From contig DATKVG010000084.1 in assembly GCA_035530195.1 (NCBI GenBank), positions 1 through 55,128 on the forward strand: a DNA stretch of 55,128 bases. The letters run 5' to 3'. Positions 42,401 to 50,992 of this stretch are shown piece after piece. The number at the start of each line of letters is the position of its first letter. The stretch's first letter is position 1. Origin of the DNA: JAPLKX01 sp035530195 (GTDB lineage Bacteria > Hydrogenedentota > Hydrogenedentia > Hydrogenedentales > SLHB01). The notes under the pieces are model-generated. The model did not search any database and was not told where the DNA came from. It was given only the letters and a program-made list of their open reading frames with translations. A program made the translations under genes and the position numbers.

Positions 42401-43420
42401 GTGTTTCAAGACTATCCGGAGTGGTTTGCGGGAGAGCCGGCCTACACGTTTTCCGTCCAGGTCGACGTTGCGGACATTGCCGCGTATGAGTTTGGCGTGA
42501 TCGTCCGTTGCACCGGCGACAGTTTCTATCTCCTGCGCATTGAAAAAAGAGACACAACTGAGCCGGTCGCCACACTCTACCGGGTTGTTGATGGCGTGAT
42601 GCAGCTACTTCGCAGCGAGGTTTTCACGCACGCGGATCAGTTCCCCGTTTTCGTGAGTGTGGACGCTCCGTACGGTCCCCCCTTGATCGGATGCACCGTC
42701 AATGGCATGTCTGTTGCCTGGGAGGATTCGATCTACCCGTTGCTGGCGGGTACGGTGGGCCTTATTTCGACGATGCCGGAGGTTGGTTTTTTGAACCCGA
42801 CTTTCTCGCCCGTGCCGGGTGTGACGTTTAGCCGGGGCTGGTCGGGCATCGGCTGGACCATCGAGGACGGCCTGTATCGCTACGGCGGCAGGTCAACCAG
42901 CTCCCTGTTCACCGGCTACGGCGCAAGTGACCAACTCGACAACGACTATTACACCACGCCGCCGCAAGTAATCCCGCCCGACAACATCCAGCGGCCGCCG
43001 TTTGTTCGCGCGGAATGGCTTGCGAAATCACGCGCTCTTCCTGAAAACTGGGATGGCCGTTACTTCTCGTCCATTTCCGAACTCATAGAACAATATCCGC
43101 CCGCGCCTGAAGACCCGACTGTGCAGGATGCCGTGCCGTTTTACAGCCCGCTGGTATTCAATAATGACCCGAATGACCCGGGGGAGAACCTGCCGCTGTC
43201 CCCCTATCTGCGGGGCGTGGCGTTGGAAGAGTCGGCGTGGCGGTTGTCGCGTTCGGCGAACCTATTGACCACGCGATCGGATATTTTTGAGATTCTAGTG
43301 ACTGTCCAGGCGGGGACCGGCGAAGACCTGGATGGCGACGGCGTCATAAATTACAGAAGCAACGAAGAATTCACCGTCACCTCGGAACGAAACACGCGCA
43401 CGGTATATGAGCGCCCCTAG
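36416..43420 (+). CDS. Giant GspK/PilX-like pilin with lamin-tail-like domain
   Basis: 2334 residues, against roughly 300-400 for ordinary GspK. ATG 36416 overlaps the previous stop, so translational coupling is likely; no Shine-Dalgarno is seen. The first 40 residues are translated heptamer repeats, then GRSGAALVIALFIMFILFAIALTFF, a PilX/GspK-type leader and helix. Helix-hairpin-helix-like phrases (ASKVNMNAAG, about 425; RINVNTVETRLY, about 1965) are as in GspK. Several DxDxDG-type loops (DVDNDGDGKND, DNDYDG, DDNGNGLID) suggest calcium binding. A lamin-tail-like domain (about 1205-1270, DHEWVEIENVSGQPIDLSGWQL) lies mid-protein. It is probably a very large extracellular tip subunit; ligand unknown. 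Confidence 0.82.
36429..36508 (+). repeat. Heptamer repeat cassettes, block B
   Basis: ATTACAA-type x4 (36429-36456) and (C/G)GCAATC x4 (36481-36508), separated by 24 unrelated bases. They are translated in frame as NYKLQSTNYKL and IGNPQSAI ahead of the K-like membrane helix. Confidence 0.88.
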
Positions 43421-43429
43421 AAAGGGGCG
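43412..43429 (+). repeat. Hairpin over the stop codon of the giant K-like gene
   Basis: CGCCCCT, loop AGAA, AGGGGCG; the TAG stop lies at 43418-43420. A related GCCCGAAAGGGC hairpin follows at 43456-43467. They look like fragments of palindromic family 2. A termination role is possible but no U-run is present. Confidence 0.55.
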
Positions 43430-43478
43430 TCCGCGCCCCTAAGAAAGGGCGTTGTGCCCGAAAGGGCTGGAGGACGTA

Positions 43479-46400
43479 ATGCACAGCCAACCGAAGATCT
43501 CAGATCTCAAATCTCAGATCTCAGATGTAAAACGCGCAATCCGTAATTCGAGACGGTTACGCCCCTTAAGGGCTTTGGCTATTATGCGGCGTGTTCCTGG
43601 GGCGTTGCCCCAGGCTGACATGTCAAGCCCCTTCAGGGCTGTAGATCCGCAATACGCAATCCACGATCCGCAATCGTTTTGTGCCCTGAAGGGGCAAGAC
43701 AGGTCAGCCCAGGGCAACGCCCTGGGTAAGAGGCCGCCCGCGAAGCGCCCTGTAGGGGCACAACAAGGCCGTACCCGGCTGCGGGGCCTTCCCCTGGTCG
43801 CGTTTGCGGCCGCCCTGTTGGCTATCGGCGCCGCTCCGGCGTTTGCCGCCGATGATGCATCGGATACGGTCGTTCTGGGCGTCGAGGGCAACGAGACGTT
43901 CGAGTTTTATAAGGGCGAGGGGTACGCCCCGGCCAACACGCCCGCCGCGGCCCTCGCCCTATTCAACACGACCACTAACGCCAAATATACGCGGCTGCTT
44001 ATTTTGAAAAACGCCGCGACCAACGACGCAACCGTGATCGGCGAATGGGCGTGGCCGAGCATGACAACGCCGCCGGGCAACCTCACGAAAATCGAAGGCG
44101 GTTCGCCTGAGAAACCTTATGATATCAAGCTTTTGGGCAGTGGCGTGGGCATGTTCCAGTTCACGGACGTCGGCGAGACTGGTTCGCCATTTATCATCAG
44201 CGGTGTCACGATCCACGGCGCCTCTAGCGCCGTTATCGCAGACGGCGATAGCGCAGTTGAACTTGAGTGCTGCTACATCCAGGAGAACACGTCGCACGGC
44301 GTCGTCGTTACTGGCAGCGCCACCGTTAAAATGACAAACTGCATTTTTGCGGTTAACACCGATGGCGTGCGCGTCGAATCTTCGACCGGCGCCCCAAGCG
44401 CAACACTCACGCACTGTAGTGCCATCTCAAATCATGGCAAAGGCTTGACCGCCGGCGACAATTCCAACGTGACTTCAACAAATTCCTTATTCTATTACAA
44501 CGAACAGGGAGGCGTCTTTGCTTCTGCGACAGCAACCTTAATCTTGGACCATAACAACTCTTACGATAATGCTTTAGGTCTGAACTATGATCCAGTGGCT
44601 GCCGCAGGTGCAATCGGCACAGATAATTTTTCGGAGTCCGTGATTTTTGTAGCATCCAATCTTCCGTTCCACGGAAAGCTGGATTTGCTCCTGAATCTGG
44701 GTCTGAATAAAGGTGTTGGCACGGACGTCTTCATCGACTTTGAGAGTGACGGGCGTGCAGATTTGCCTTATATCGGCGCTGACGAAGTGGTTCTCGATCC
44801 GACGATTGGTTCTTGGACGAGGTGCGAAGTATACGTCGAGCCTATAGGCCGGCGCGGCGCGGATGTGTTGATCAACTACAGCGGGACGAGTCTCGACCTC
44901 AACACCAGCCTGTGCCTCATTCCCGACGGCGTGGACGTAAACGATTTGGCGCACGACATCAATGTGCCGTTGGAAGGCGGCGACGGCATCTATTGGGGGA
45001 GGGTGCCCGCGATCAACTGGGACCTTGGGGACGGCTACATTGCCGACAGCGATAATGCCCGGCTCGTCCTGCGCCTGCCGGGCGGTATCCTCGGCGACGA
45101 CATTGGAGCAGATGAAGGGCACATCTTCGGCCAGGCCATCGACGGGCATAAGGGCATCGTGATCGACACCATCCCGCCGGTCGTTAACCTGGATTATTAC
45201 ACGACGGATATGCTCGTAGCATGGGGCGCCGGGCCTGCGGCCGGGTTCGGCGCAGCCGGCGTTCCGTTTGCGTCAGCCCCGCCGTTTCCTTACCCGGCCA
45301 TTGGCGGCTTCCCGCAAATGACGGGGCCGGCGGCGAGCGCGAGCCGTGCCGTGTTCACGCCGGCGCCGCCCGAACCGCCGCTGTTCCTGTACAACGTGGG
45401 GTCCGTCGCCAACGGCTATAACGAACTGCTCCCCGAACACTGGCTCTATCTCACAATCCAGGCCACGTTCATCGATCCCGACGTCTATACGGCCAAACAA
45501 CTTCCACCCGATGGATTCACCCGGACGCCATCCGGGTTCAACTCGGTCGTGCTTGGGACCGAAACCGGCGCGGCCGCCCACTATCTAAGTGATGCCCCGT
45601 TGGCCGAAGGCGTTCCCGCCGCGTGGATCGTGAGTGGAAGCCCGTCCCCCTTGACCAACGCAGCGGCCACCGCCCAGTTCAGTTGCAACGCCGGCGCAGG
45701 AACGGGGATGACGGCCACGTGGGACGTGGCCATTCCCGTGGTGGGAGTAGCAGGGCCGCTGGTGGATCGGCTCGAACTGTTGGGCGACTTCATTGCGCAG
45801 GACAAGGCGGCAAATTATGCCGCAACCACTGACATTGACAGATCGGTCGTGCCGCCGCTGCGGATCGTGTGGCTCTCCGGTTACGGGACACGGGTGGATT
45901 TCAGAACGCGCATGTACGGGGCGTGGCCCGAAGTGGCGTGGAACCTGAACGACACGAAGTTGGGCATCAACCGGCTTAACGAGGCAAACCCAAGACCCAT
46001 ATATAGTTACAATATCTGGGGGGCGCGCTCCTACGGCATGTACAACTCCGACCCAATCTACGAAGAACTCACCGGCTGGTCGCTCTGGGACCCCGAGAAC
46101 GTCCTTTCGGCGTCGTATTTTGACCAGAACATCAACGACAATTTCGGGTCGCCCATCACCGACCGCTGGTTGATCATGGTGGTTGCGGGATGCGACGAAG
46201 CCGGCAACGTCACCCCGTGGGACGGGTACCAGTGGCCCTTCGGCAGCGAAACGCCGTCGCTCCTCTTCAACGGCGACGGTTCGCTCACGCTGCTCAATAA
46301 CAATAGAGGAGGCCGAAACTGGACCCGGTTTTTCATTCCCGGCAAAACCACCCAGATCGACACCGTCCTGTTCGCCAACCTCTTTTACCTTGACGACAGC

Positions 46401-46862
46401 GGCGCACGGAAAGATCTTGGCCCCGCATCTATCGTCAGCTACCCGCCGCCGGGTGTGAGCCTGTTTGCCGAGTTCAACGCGCGCCTGCTGGTGAACGACC
46501 CGGAATTGTGGAGCGGCATGCACAGCGTTGGCGTGCAAGTCGCCGGCCAGGAGAACAGCCGGTCGATTTTCCGCACGCCCGGGTTTGCCTACCTCGAAAC
46601 CTCGGGCACGGACATGGTTGGGTTTCAACTCCCGTTCCCCGACTCCGCCTCCGGCGGGTACCTTCCACCCCGGCTGGGCGACCCCAGCAACGTGATGACC
46701 TATACGGCGAGCGCCGCGGCCGTCGTCGACATTCAGACCGACTACCAGTTGGAAGACCAGACCCCGGCGACGTTTTCGTTCAAGGTGGTGCCGGGCAGCG
46801 TGGACGAATATCTTCGTTCCGCGGGCGGTCAGCAGCCCGTCAAGCAGTTTGAAACGAGATAA
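43479..46862 (+). CDS. Exported right-handed beta-helix protein with displaced signal peptide
   Basis: 1127 residues from ATG 43479, which has GGAGG five bases upstream; ATG 43620 is an alternative without a clear ribosome site. The first 105 or so residues come from repeats (heptamers and two palindromic elements). Only then comes a normal signal peptide, RLRGLPLVAFAAALLAIG ending AFAADD. Next is a parallel beta-helix region (about 215-400) with short repeated turns such as HGVVVTGSATVKMTNCIFAVN, and a large C-terminal beta-rich part I do not recognise. Lower GC marks parts of the helix. It could be surface-bound or a substrate of the adjacent system. Confidence 0.8.
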   Translation: MHSQPKISDLKSQISDVKRAIRNSRRLRPLRALAIMRRVPGALPQADMSSPFRAVDPQYAIHDPQSFCALKGQDRSAQGNALGKRPPAKRPVGAQQGRTRLRGLPLVAFAAALLAIGAAPAFAADDASDTVVLGVEGNETFEFYKGEGYAPANTPAAALALFNTTTNAKYTRLLILKNAATNDATVIGEWAWPSMTTPPGNLTKIEGGSPEKPYDIKLLGSGVGMFQFTDVGETGSPFIISGVTIHGASSAVIADGDSAVELECCYIQENTSHGVVVTGSATVKMTNCIFAVNTDGVRVESSTGAPSATLTHCSAISNHGKGLTAGDNSNVTSTNSLFYYNEQGGVFASATATLILDHNNSYDNALGLNYDPVAAAGAIGTDNFSESVIFVASNLPFHGKLDLLLNLGLNKGVGTDVFIDFESDGRADLPYIGADEVVLDPTIGSWTRCEVYVEPIGRRGADVLINYSGTSLDLNTSLCLIPDGVDVNDLAHDINVPLEGGDGIYWGRVPAINWDLGDGYIADSDNARLVLRLPGGILGDDIGADEGHIFGQAIDGHKGIVIDTIPPVVNLDYYTTDMLVAWGAGPAAGFGAAGVPFASAPPFPYPAIGGFPQMTGPAASASRAVFTPAPPEPPLFLYNVGSVANGYNELLPEHWLYLTIQATFIDPDVYTAKQLPPDGFTRTPSGFNSVVLGTETGAAAHYLSDAPLAEGVPAAWIVSGSPSPLTNAAATAQFSCNAGAGTGMTATWDVAIPVVGVAGPLVDRLELLGDFIAQDKAANYAATTDIDRSVVPPLRIVWLSGYGTRVDFRTRMYGAWPEVAWNLNDTKLGINRLNEANPRPIYSYNIWGARSYGMYNSDPIYEELTGWSLWDPENVLSASYFDQNINDNFGSPITDRWLIMVVAGCDEAGNVTPWDGYQWPFGSETPSLLFNGDGSLTLLNNNRGGRNWTRFFIPGKTTQIDTVLFANLFYLDDSGARKDLGPASIVSYPPPGVSLFAEFNARLLVNDPELWSGMHSVGVQVAGQENSRSIFRTPGFAYLETSGTDMVGFQLPFPDSASGGYLPPRLGDPSNVMTYTASAAAVVDIQTDYQLEDQTPATFSFKVVPGSVDEYLRSAGGQQPVKQFETR
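43495..43522 (+). repeat. Heptamer repeat cassette, block C1
   Basis: Four units of A(G/A)ATCTC, 28 bases, 14 bases after the likely ATG of the beta-helix gene; read in frame as ISDLKSQISDVK. Confidence 0.88.
43561..43639. repeat. Palindromic repeat family 2, copy 3 (reversed)
   Basis: GCCCCTTAAGGGC (43561-43573), core CCTGGGGCGTTGCCCCAGG (43596-43614) and GCCCCTTCAGGGC (43627-43639). It is the reverse complement of copies 1 and 2, including a TGACATGTCA segment. Confidence 0.82.
43645..43672 (+). repeat. Heptamer repeat cassette, block C2
   Basis: Four imperfect units of ATCCGCA (28 bases) lying between two palindromic family 2 copies of opposite orientation. Confidence 0.8.
43683..43759. 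repeat. Palindromic repeat family 2, copy 2
   Basis: GCCCTGAAGGGGC (43683-43695), core CCCAGGGCAACGCCCTGGG (43708-43726), GCCCTGTAGGGGC (43747-43759). It is read in frame as ALKGQDRSAQGNALGK before the signal peptide. Confidence 0.85.
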
Positions 46863-47060
46863 TTACGGTTTTCCAGCATTTTCAGGTAAACTGGAGCCGC
46901 GATTCTTGGTACGGTCGGGCGTCAGACGAGCGAACCAAGCCAGATGCGCCAGAATGCGCAGGATGTCGGCGAGCGTGGCGCATCCGGCGTTATCGACTCC
47001 CGCCCTGGGTTGCAAGTACCGGCTGTACGCTGGGCTGGTAAGAACAGGAGCGTGACCGGC
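46863..47060 (+). other. Non-coding gap before the PEGA lipoprotein
   Basis: An open frame continuous with the next gene begins at 46944, but its text (MRQNAQDVGERGASGV) has no ribosome site and does not resemble a protein family. No clear promoter or terminator is seen. Confidence 0.45.
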
Positions 47061-48434
47061 ATGAGATGGCGCCGTCTTCTGGCCTGTAGCGCGCTTACAG
47101 CGGCCGTGGTCATCATTGCCGTCGGATGCCACCCCAACCCTGAGGACGCGATCCGCAGCGGCCGCATCAGCATCAGCACGTCTCCGGAGAACGGGGCGCT
47201 GGTGAAGATGGGCGGCGAAATCGTGGGCGAGACGCCGTTTATGCTGGCGGGCCTGCGGTACGGCCGGTACCTGCTGATCATCGAGAAAGACGGATACAGG
47301 CGGGCGACCCGCGTTATCGAGGTGGCGGACTCGTCCGATCAGACCATCGCCATTGCGCTTGAACGCGTTGTCGGCTATGTGACGGTGGAAACCAAGCCGT
47401 CGGGCGCCAAAGTCTACATCGACGGCAAGGACTGTATCGGCGAGACACCCATATACCGCGCCCCCCTCGCCATTGGCAAGCACACCTACGAAGTCCGGCT
47501 CGACAACTACAAGACGCTCACGCACGAGTGCGACATCCAGCAGGACTACCGGTACACGTTAGCTCACGACCTCATCCCGCGGGAAGCGGCCCTGTCGATA
47601 TTCTCGCGTCCAACCAACGCCAAAATCATGCTTAACAACGAACCCGTCCTTGAAACCACCCCCGCAAAACTCGAACTGTCGCCCGGCACCTATGAGGTCA
47701 GAGTTTCCAGCAAAGGTTATATTGGCAGCGAGCAGATGGTCGTTTTGAAGGCCAATGAAGAAAAAACCCTCGAATTTGTCATGAAAGAGGGCCATGTGCC
47801 TTCCGGCATGGTGCTGATTCCCGCGGGCAAGTTCATCATGGGCCTCGATGGCGCATCGCCCGACGAACGGCCACAGCGTGTCATCGGCCTGGACGCCTTC
47901 TACATCGACAAATTCGAGGTCACGAACCAACAGTTCAAGGCGGTGTTTCCCAGCCACACGTTTGTGCCTGAGGCCGCGCAACATCCTGTGACCAACGTCA
48001 CTTGGAAGCAGGCCACCGAATATGCGCAGGCCGTGGGAAAAAGACTCCCAACCGAAGAGGAGTGGGAAAAAGCCGCACGGGGCACGGACGGCTGGGAGTA
48101 CCCCTGGGGGATGGAATTCAAGAAAGAATACTGCAACGCGGCCTCGCCGACGAGAGGCGTGATGCGCGTTGGAACCTTCAAGCTGGGCGGGTCCCCGTTC
48201 AACCTCATGGACATGGCCGGCAACGCCTACGAGTGGACCTCGAGCTGGTACCAGGCCTACCCCGGAAACACCGACATCAAAAAGGATTACGGCCAGGTAT
48301 TCCGGGTGCTCCGCGGGGGTTCATACGCCAGCGACCGGTTTGGCGTGCGTTGTGCCCGGCGCCACTTTGACCGGGTCGATTACGCCCGGCCCGACTACGG
48401 GTTCCGGTGTGCCAAAGACGTGGCGCAGCCTTAG
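47061..48434 (+). CDS. Lipoprotein with PEGA repeats and SUMF1-like domain lacking catalytic cysteines
   Basis: 457 residues from ATG 47061, with GGAG ten bases upstream; GTG 47052 is also in frame. The signal peptide ends in the lipobox IAVGC, so a lipid-anchored protein is likely. Three PEGA domains follow (about 35-105, 107-175 and 180-245; YVTVETKPSGAKVYIDGKD, ASKGY/KGYIGSEQ-type turns). The formylglycine-generating-enzyme (SUMF1) fold occupies about 255-457: MVLIPAGKFIMG, YIDKFEVTNQQF, RLPTEEEWEKAAR, FNLMDMAGNAYEWTSSW, RVLRGGSYASD, PDYGFRCA. In true sulfatase-activating enzymes two cysteines follow the GGS motif; here the matching positions are Ser and Gly. It is therefore more likely a binding or scaffold protein than an active enzyme. 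Confidence 0.87.
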   Translation: MRWRRLLACSALTAAVVIIAVGCHPNPEDAIRSGRISISTSPENGALVKMGGEIVGETPFMLAGLRYGRYLLIIEKDGYRRATRVIEVADSSDQTIAIALERVVGYVTVETKPSGAKVYIDGKDCIGETPIYRAPLAIGKHTYEVRLDNYKTLTHECDIQQDYRYTLAHDLIPREAALSIFSRPTNAKIMLNNEPVLETTPAKLELSPGTYEVRVSSKGYIGSEQMVVLKANEEKTLEFVMKEGHVPSGMVLIPAGKFIMGLDGASPDERPQRVIGLDAFYIDKFEVTNQQFKAVFPSHTFVPEAAQHPVTNVTWKQATEYAQAVGKRLPTEEEWEKAARGTDGWEYPWGMEFKKEYCNAASPTRGVMRVGTFKLGGSPFNLMDMAGNAYEWTSSWYQAYPGNTDIKKDYGQVFRVLRGGSYASDRFGVRCARRHFDRVDYARPDYGFRCAKDVAQP

Positions 48435-48489
48435 AATCGTTGTCTTCGCGCCTCATGGCCGTCGCGCCGGGGTGTTGGCAGCAGATTGA

Positions 48490-48520
48490 ATAAAGATACG
48501 GACCGCGGCTTTGGCCGCCT
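48490..48520. repeat. Palindromic repeat family 1, half copy
   Basis: AATAAAGATACGGACC followed by GCGGCTTTGGCCGCC. It lines up with the right half of copies 1 and 3 (AACAAAGATTCTGAA then GCGGCTTCTTAGCCGCC). The left arm is absent. It might double as a weak terminator after the lipoprotein gene. Confidence 0.5.
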
Positions 48521-48607
48521 TTAAACCTTATCGGGTATACGGGCATGTTCGGGCAATGGGTGAGCAGACCTTTTTCAAGGAAAACTGTTGTCAAACCACC
48601 TTTTATC

Positions 48608-48636
48608 TTGACATCCCATTTTAGGTTTACTACAAT
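48608..48636 (+). promoter_or_regulatory. Near-consensus sigma-70 promoter for the pilMNOPQ-like unit
   Basis: TTGACA (48608-48613), 17-base spacer, TACAAT (48631-48636): eleven of twelve consensus bases with ideal spacing. It implies a leader of about 125 bases containing a GC hairpin. Confidence 0.8.
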
Positions 48637-48769
48637 AACTGTCAATAAGTTATGAAAATGGGGTTTATTTGCGTTTATCATAATTCGCCCTTAGCCAATT
48701 TCAGGGCGGGACGCAGTCTGCAGTAGCGCGGGCTCGTTCGGGCCCGCTCAACAGGATGAACTGGATTCT

Positions 48770-50971
48770 ATGGCGAAGATACGGCGCAGTCGTGCAAAGC
48801 GGCTCGTATTGGATATTGGCTCCAGTAGCATCCGTCTGTGCGAGTTGACACAGACCAAAGCCGGATATCAACTTACCAAATACTATCAGCGCGACGTATC
48901 TTGCGATCCCGCCCAGGATGAAGAGACGCGGCGCAAGGCGCGCGTTGCGACCATCAAGACGCTGGTCAAAGAAGCGCGAGTCCGCACGCGCAAAACGATC
49001 CTGAGCGTACCGGGCCGATCGGTGTTCACCCGGGCGCGGACGCTGCCGCCGGTCCCCGAGTACAAGGTGTCGCAGATTGTCAGCTATGAAATCCGGCAGC
49101 AGATACCTTTCCCGCTCGAACAGATCGCGCTGGACTACCAGATCCTGAACAGGACGGAGTCGGGCAGCTACGACGTGATGATGGCGGCGATCAAGGTGGA
49201 TGTTGTAGAGAAACACCTGGATATTCTGCGGGAAACAAAGTCGGCGATTGATGTTGTTGATGTTTCCCCGTTTGCCGCGTACAACTGGCTCAAGCACACG
49301 GGCGAATTCGGTACCGACGGCGAGTGCGTGGCCCTGCTGGATCTGGGCGCGACCACCACGGAAATCGTGATCGAGCGCGGCAACCAGTTCCGGTTCACGC
49401 GGCCACTCAACATGGGCGGCAATGACATCACCAGCGCGCTGGCGGCGGCGCTGGGGGCGAATTTCTCGGATGCCGAAAAGTTCAAGCGGGAGCGGGCGTT
49501 TGCGCCCACGGGCGACGCGGCCCGCGACGGCAAGATGGGCGAGGTTCTCACCCCGGTACTGACGCGCCTGGTGAGTGAGATCAGCCGGTCGTTCGGATAT
49601 TTCAGGTCGTTGCCGGGCGGTGGGATGGTTGATCGTGTGATAGTGACGGGTGGCGGGGCGTGCCTTCGCAACATTGTGCCTTACCTGCAGCGGCAACTGG
49701 GAATGGAAGTGCGGATAGCGCGGCCGCTGGCGGGCCTGGCGATTGGCGCCAACGCCCAGCAGGCGAACGAACATCCCGAGCAGGCCTGCGTGGCGCTGGG
49801 GATGGCGTTGCGGTGCTGCGAAAAGACGGCGATCGAGATCAACCTGATCCCGCCCAGAATCCTCGAGGCGGCCCGCAGAAAAGAACAGGCCCTTTACTGG
49901 GTGTTTTCGTTCATCACGCTGGCCATGATCGCCGCTTCGATCATTCCGGCACGCGACCAGAAAGACAAGCAGGTGGTACAGCGGATAAAACGGATCAAAG
50001 AAATCATCAGCATGTACGATCCGGCGGTTGCGGATAACCCGGACGCCAAGTCGGATTTTGAGACACAGTACAAAGAAGCGAAGAAACGCATCGAAGAAAA
50101 TCAAAAGAAAATAGGCCAATTAGAAAACCGATACATAAAGGCAAAGTTCTACCTGGACGAACTCAAGCTGTTAAACGACCTGAGGCCGGAAGGCGGCAAG
50201 ATCTGGTTCAGTTCCGTCGAGACGACGACCATTTCCAAGGCGGGGTCCGGTACGGGCGGGGAGAAGAGCCGCTCCCGGTTTGGCGGTGGGGGCACTGGCT
50301 TGCGGTCCAGCACGCTGGGCATAAACAGCACGGGGTTTCAGGGTATTTCGAGCGGGGCTTCGGAAACGCGCCTGGCCGGGGGTACCGGTTTTGGGCGAAA
50401 GGGTGGCGCCGGCACGAAGAAGACGCAGCAGCAGGGCTCGCAGGTGCCGAACCCAAACGGGTTCCGCATCATGGGCTACGCAAGAGACGATGAGGCCCTG
50501 ATGGAGTTCGTGGATAACCTGAAAAAACATAAACTTGAAGGGACCAGCCCCAAAATCTATGAGGTGCATTTCTTCGAAGCCAACGCGGAACCCGTGCCCA
50601 TAACGGAGATGGAAGTGGCGCGTGTGGCAGATCGTCCGATAGCGCGTTCTTCTGCGACGTCGGGCACGTCGGATGAGCGTCGCCGGGGGTTCGGCCGCAG
50701 CCTGTCGGGTGCGGTGGGCATGCCGGGGAGATCTTCCGCCACATCGAACCTTTACAACCCCTACGTGGAAAAGGTTGTGTACTTCAAGCTGGATGTTCAG
50801 TTCGTTCCGTTCCCGCCACCGCCGGAAAAAGCGGCTCCCACAACGCCGTTCGGCATAAAAGTCAAGGGGGCCGAGGGCGGCGCCGCCGCGGGAGAAAAGG
50901 GTAAACGCACGAATCCTTTCGCCAAATTAAGAGAAAAGAGTCAGGATCAAGGCGAAGATGCCAACCCCTGA
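48770..50971 (+). CDS. PilM-PilN fusion protein
   Basis: 733 residues. Start ATG 48770; no strong ribosome site beyond AGGATGAACTGGA. The actin-like PilM part (about 1-355) has LVLDIGSSSIRLCEL, LLDLGATTTEIVIERG and the VIVTGGGACL phosphate loop. The conserved PilN motif INLIPPRI (about 362) and a membrane helix (about 377-397) follow, then a coiled coil (about 400-465) and the PilN periplasmic domain. Inside the latter is a low-complexity block (about 490-560) of Gly, Ser, Thr and Arg (FGGGGTGLRSS). PilM and PilN are normally separate proteins that interact, so a fusion is functionally reasonable. Confidence 0.87.
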   Translation: MAKIRRSRAKRLVLDIGSSSIRLCELTQTKAGYQLTKYYQRDVSCDPAQDEETRRKARVATIKTLVKEARVRTRKTILSVPGRSVFTRARTLPPVPEYKVSQIVSYEIRQQIPFPLEQIALDYQILNRTESGSYDVMMAAIKVDVVEKHLDILRETKSAIDVVDVSPFAAYNWLKHTGEFGTDGECVALLDLGATTTEIVIERGNQFRFTRPLNMGGNDITSALAAALGANFSDAEKFKRERAFAPTGDAARDGKMGEVLTPVLTRLVSEISRSFGYFRSLPGGGMVDRVIVTGGGACLRNIVPYLQRQLGMEVRIARPLAGLAIGANAQQANEHPEQACVALGMALRCCEKTAIEINLIPPRILEAARRKEQALYWVFSFITLAMIAASIIPARDQKDKQVVQRIKRIKEIISMYDPAVADNPDAKSDFETQYKEAKKRIEENQKKIGQLENRYIKAKFYLDELKLLNDLRPEGGKIWFSSVETTTISKAGSGTGGEKSRSRFGGGGTGLRSSTLGINSTGFQGISSGASETRLAGGTGFGRKGGAGTKKTQQQGSQVPNPNGFRIMGYARDDEALMEFVDNLKKHKLEGTSPKIYEVHFFEANAEPVPITEMEVARVADRPIARSSATSGTSDERRRGFGRSLSGAVGMPGRSSATSNLYNPYVEKVVYFKLDVQFVPFPPPPEKAAPTTPFGIKVKGAEGGAAAGEKGKRTNPFAKLREKSQDQGEDANP

Positions 50972-50992
50972 AGAAATCGCGCAGGGAGTTCG

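Larger units (their letters stand above)
48435..48769 (+). other. Intergenic region with half repeat, promoter and leader hairpin
   Basis: It holds a half copy of palindromic family 1 at 48490-48520, an AT-rich promoter (48608-48636) and a hairpin with arms GCGGGC and GCCCGC at about 48728-48747 shortly before the pilM-like start. No gene is supported. Confidence 0.6.

Noticed and set aside
47815..48420. Active formylglycine-generating enzyme
   Set aside because: Both active-site cysteine positions after GGS are substituted and no sulfatase gene is in the window.
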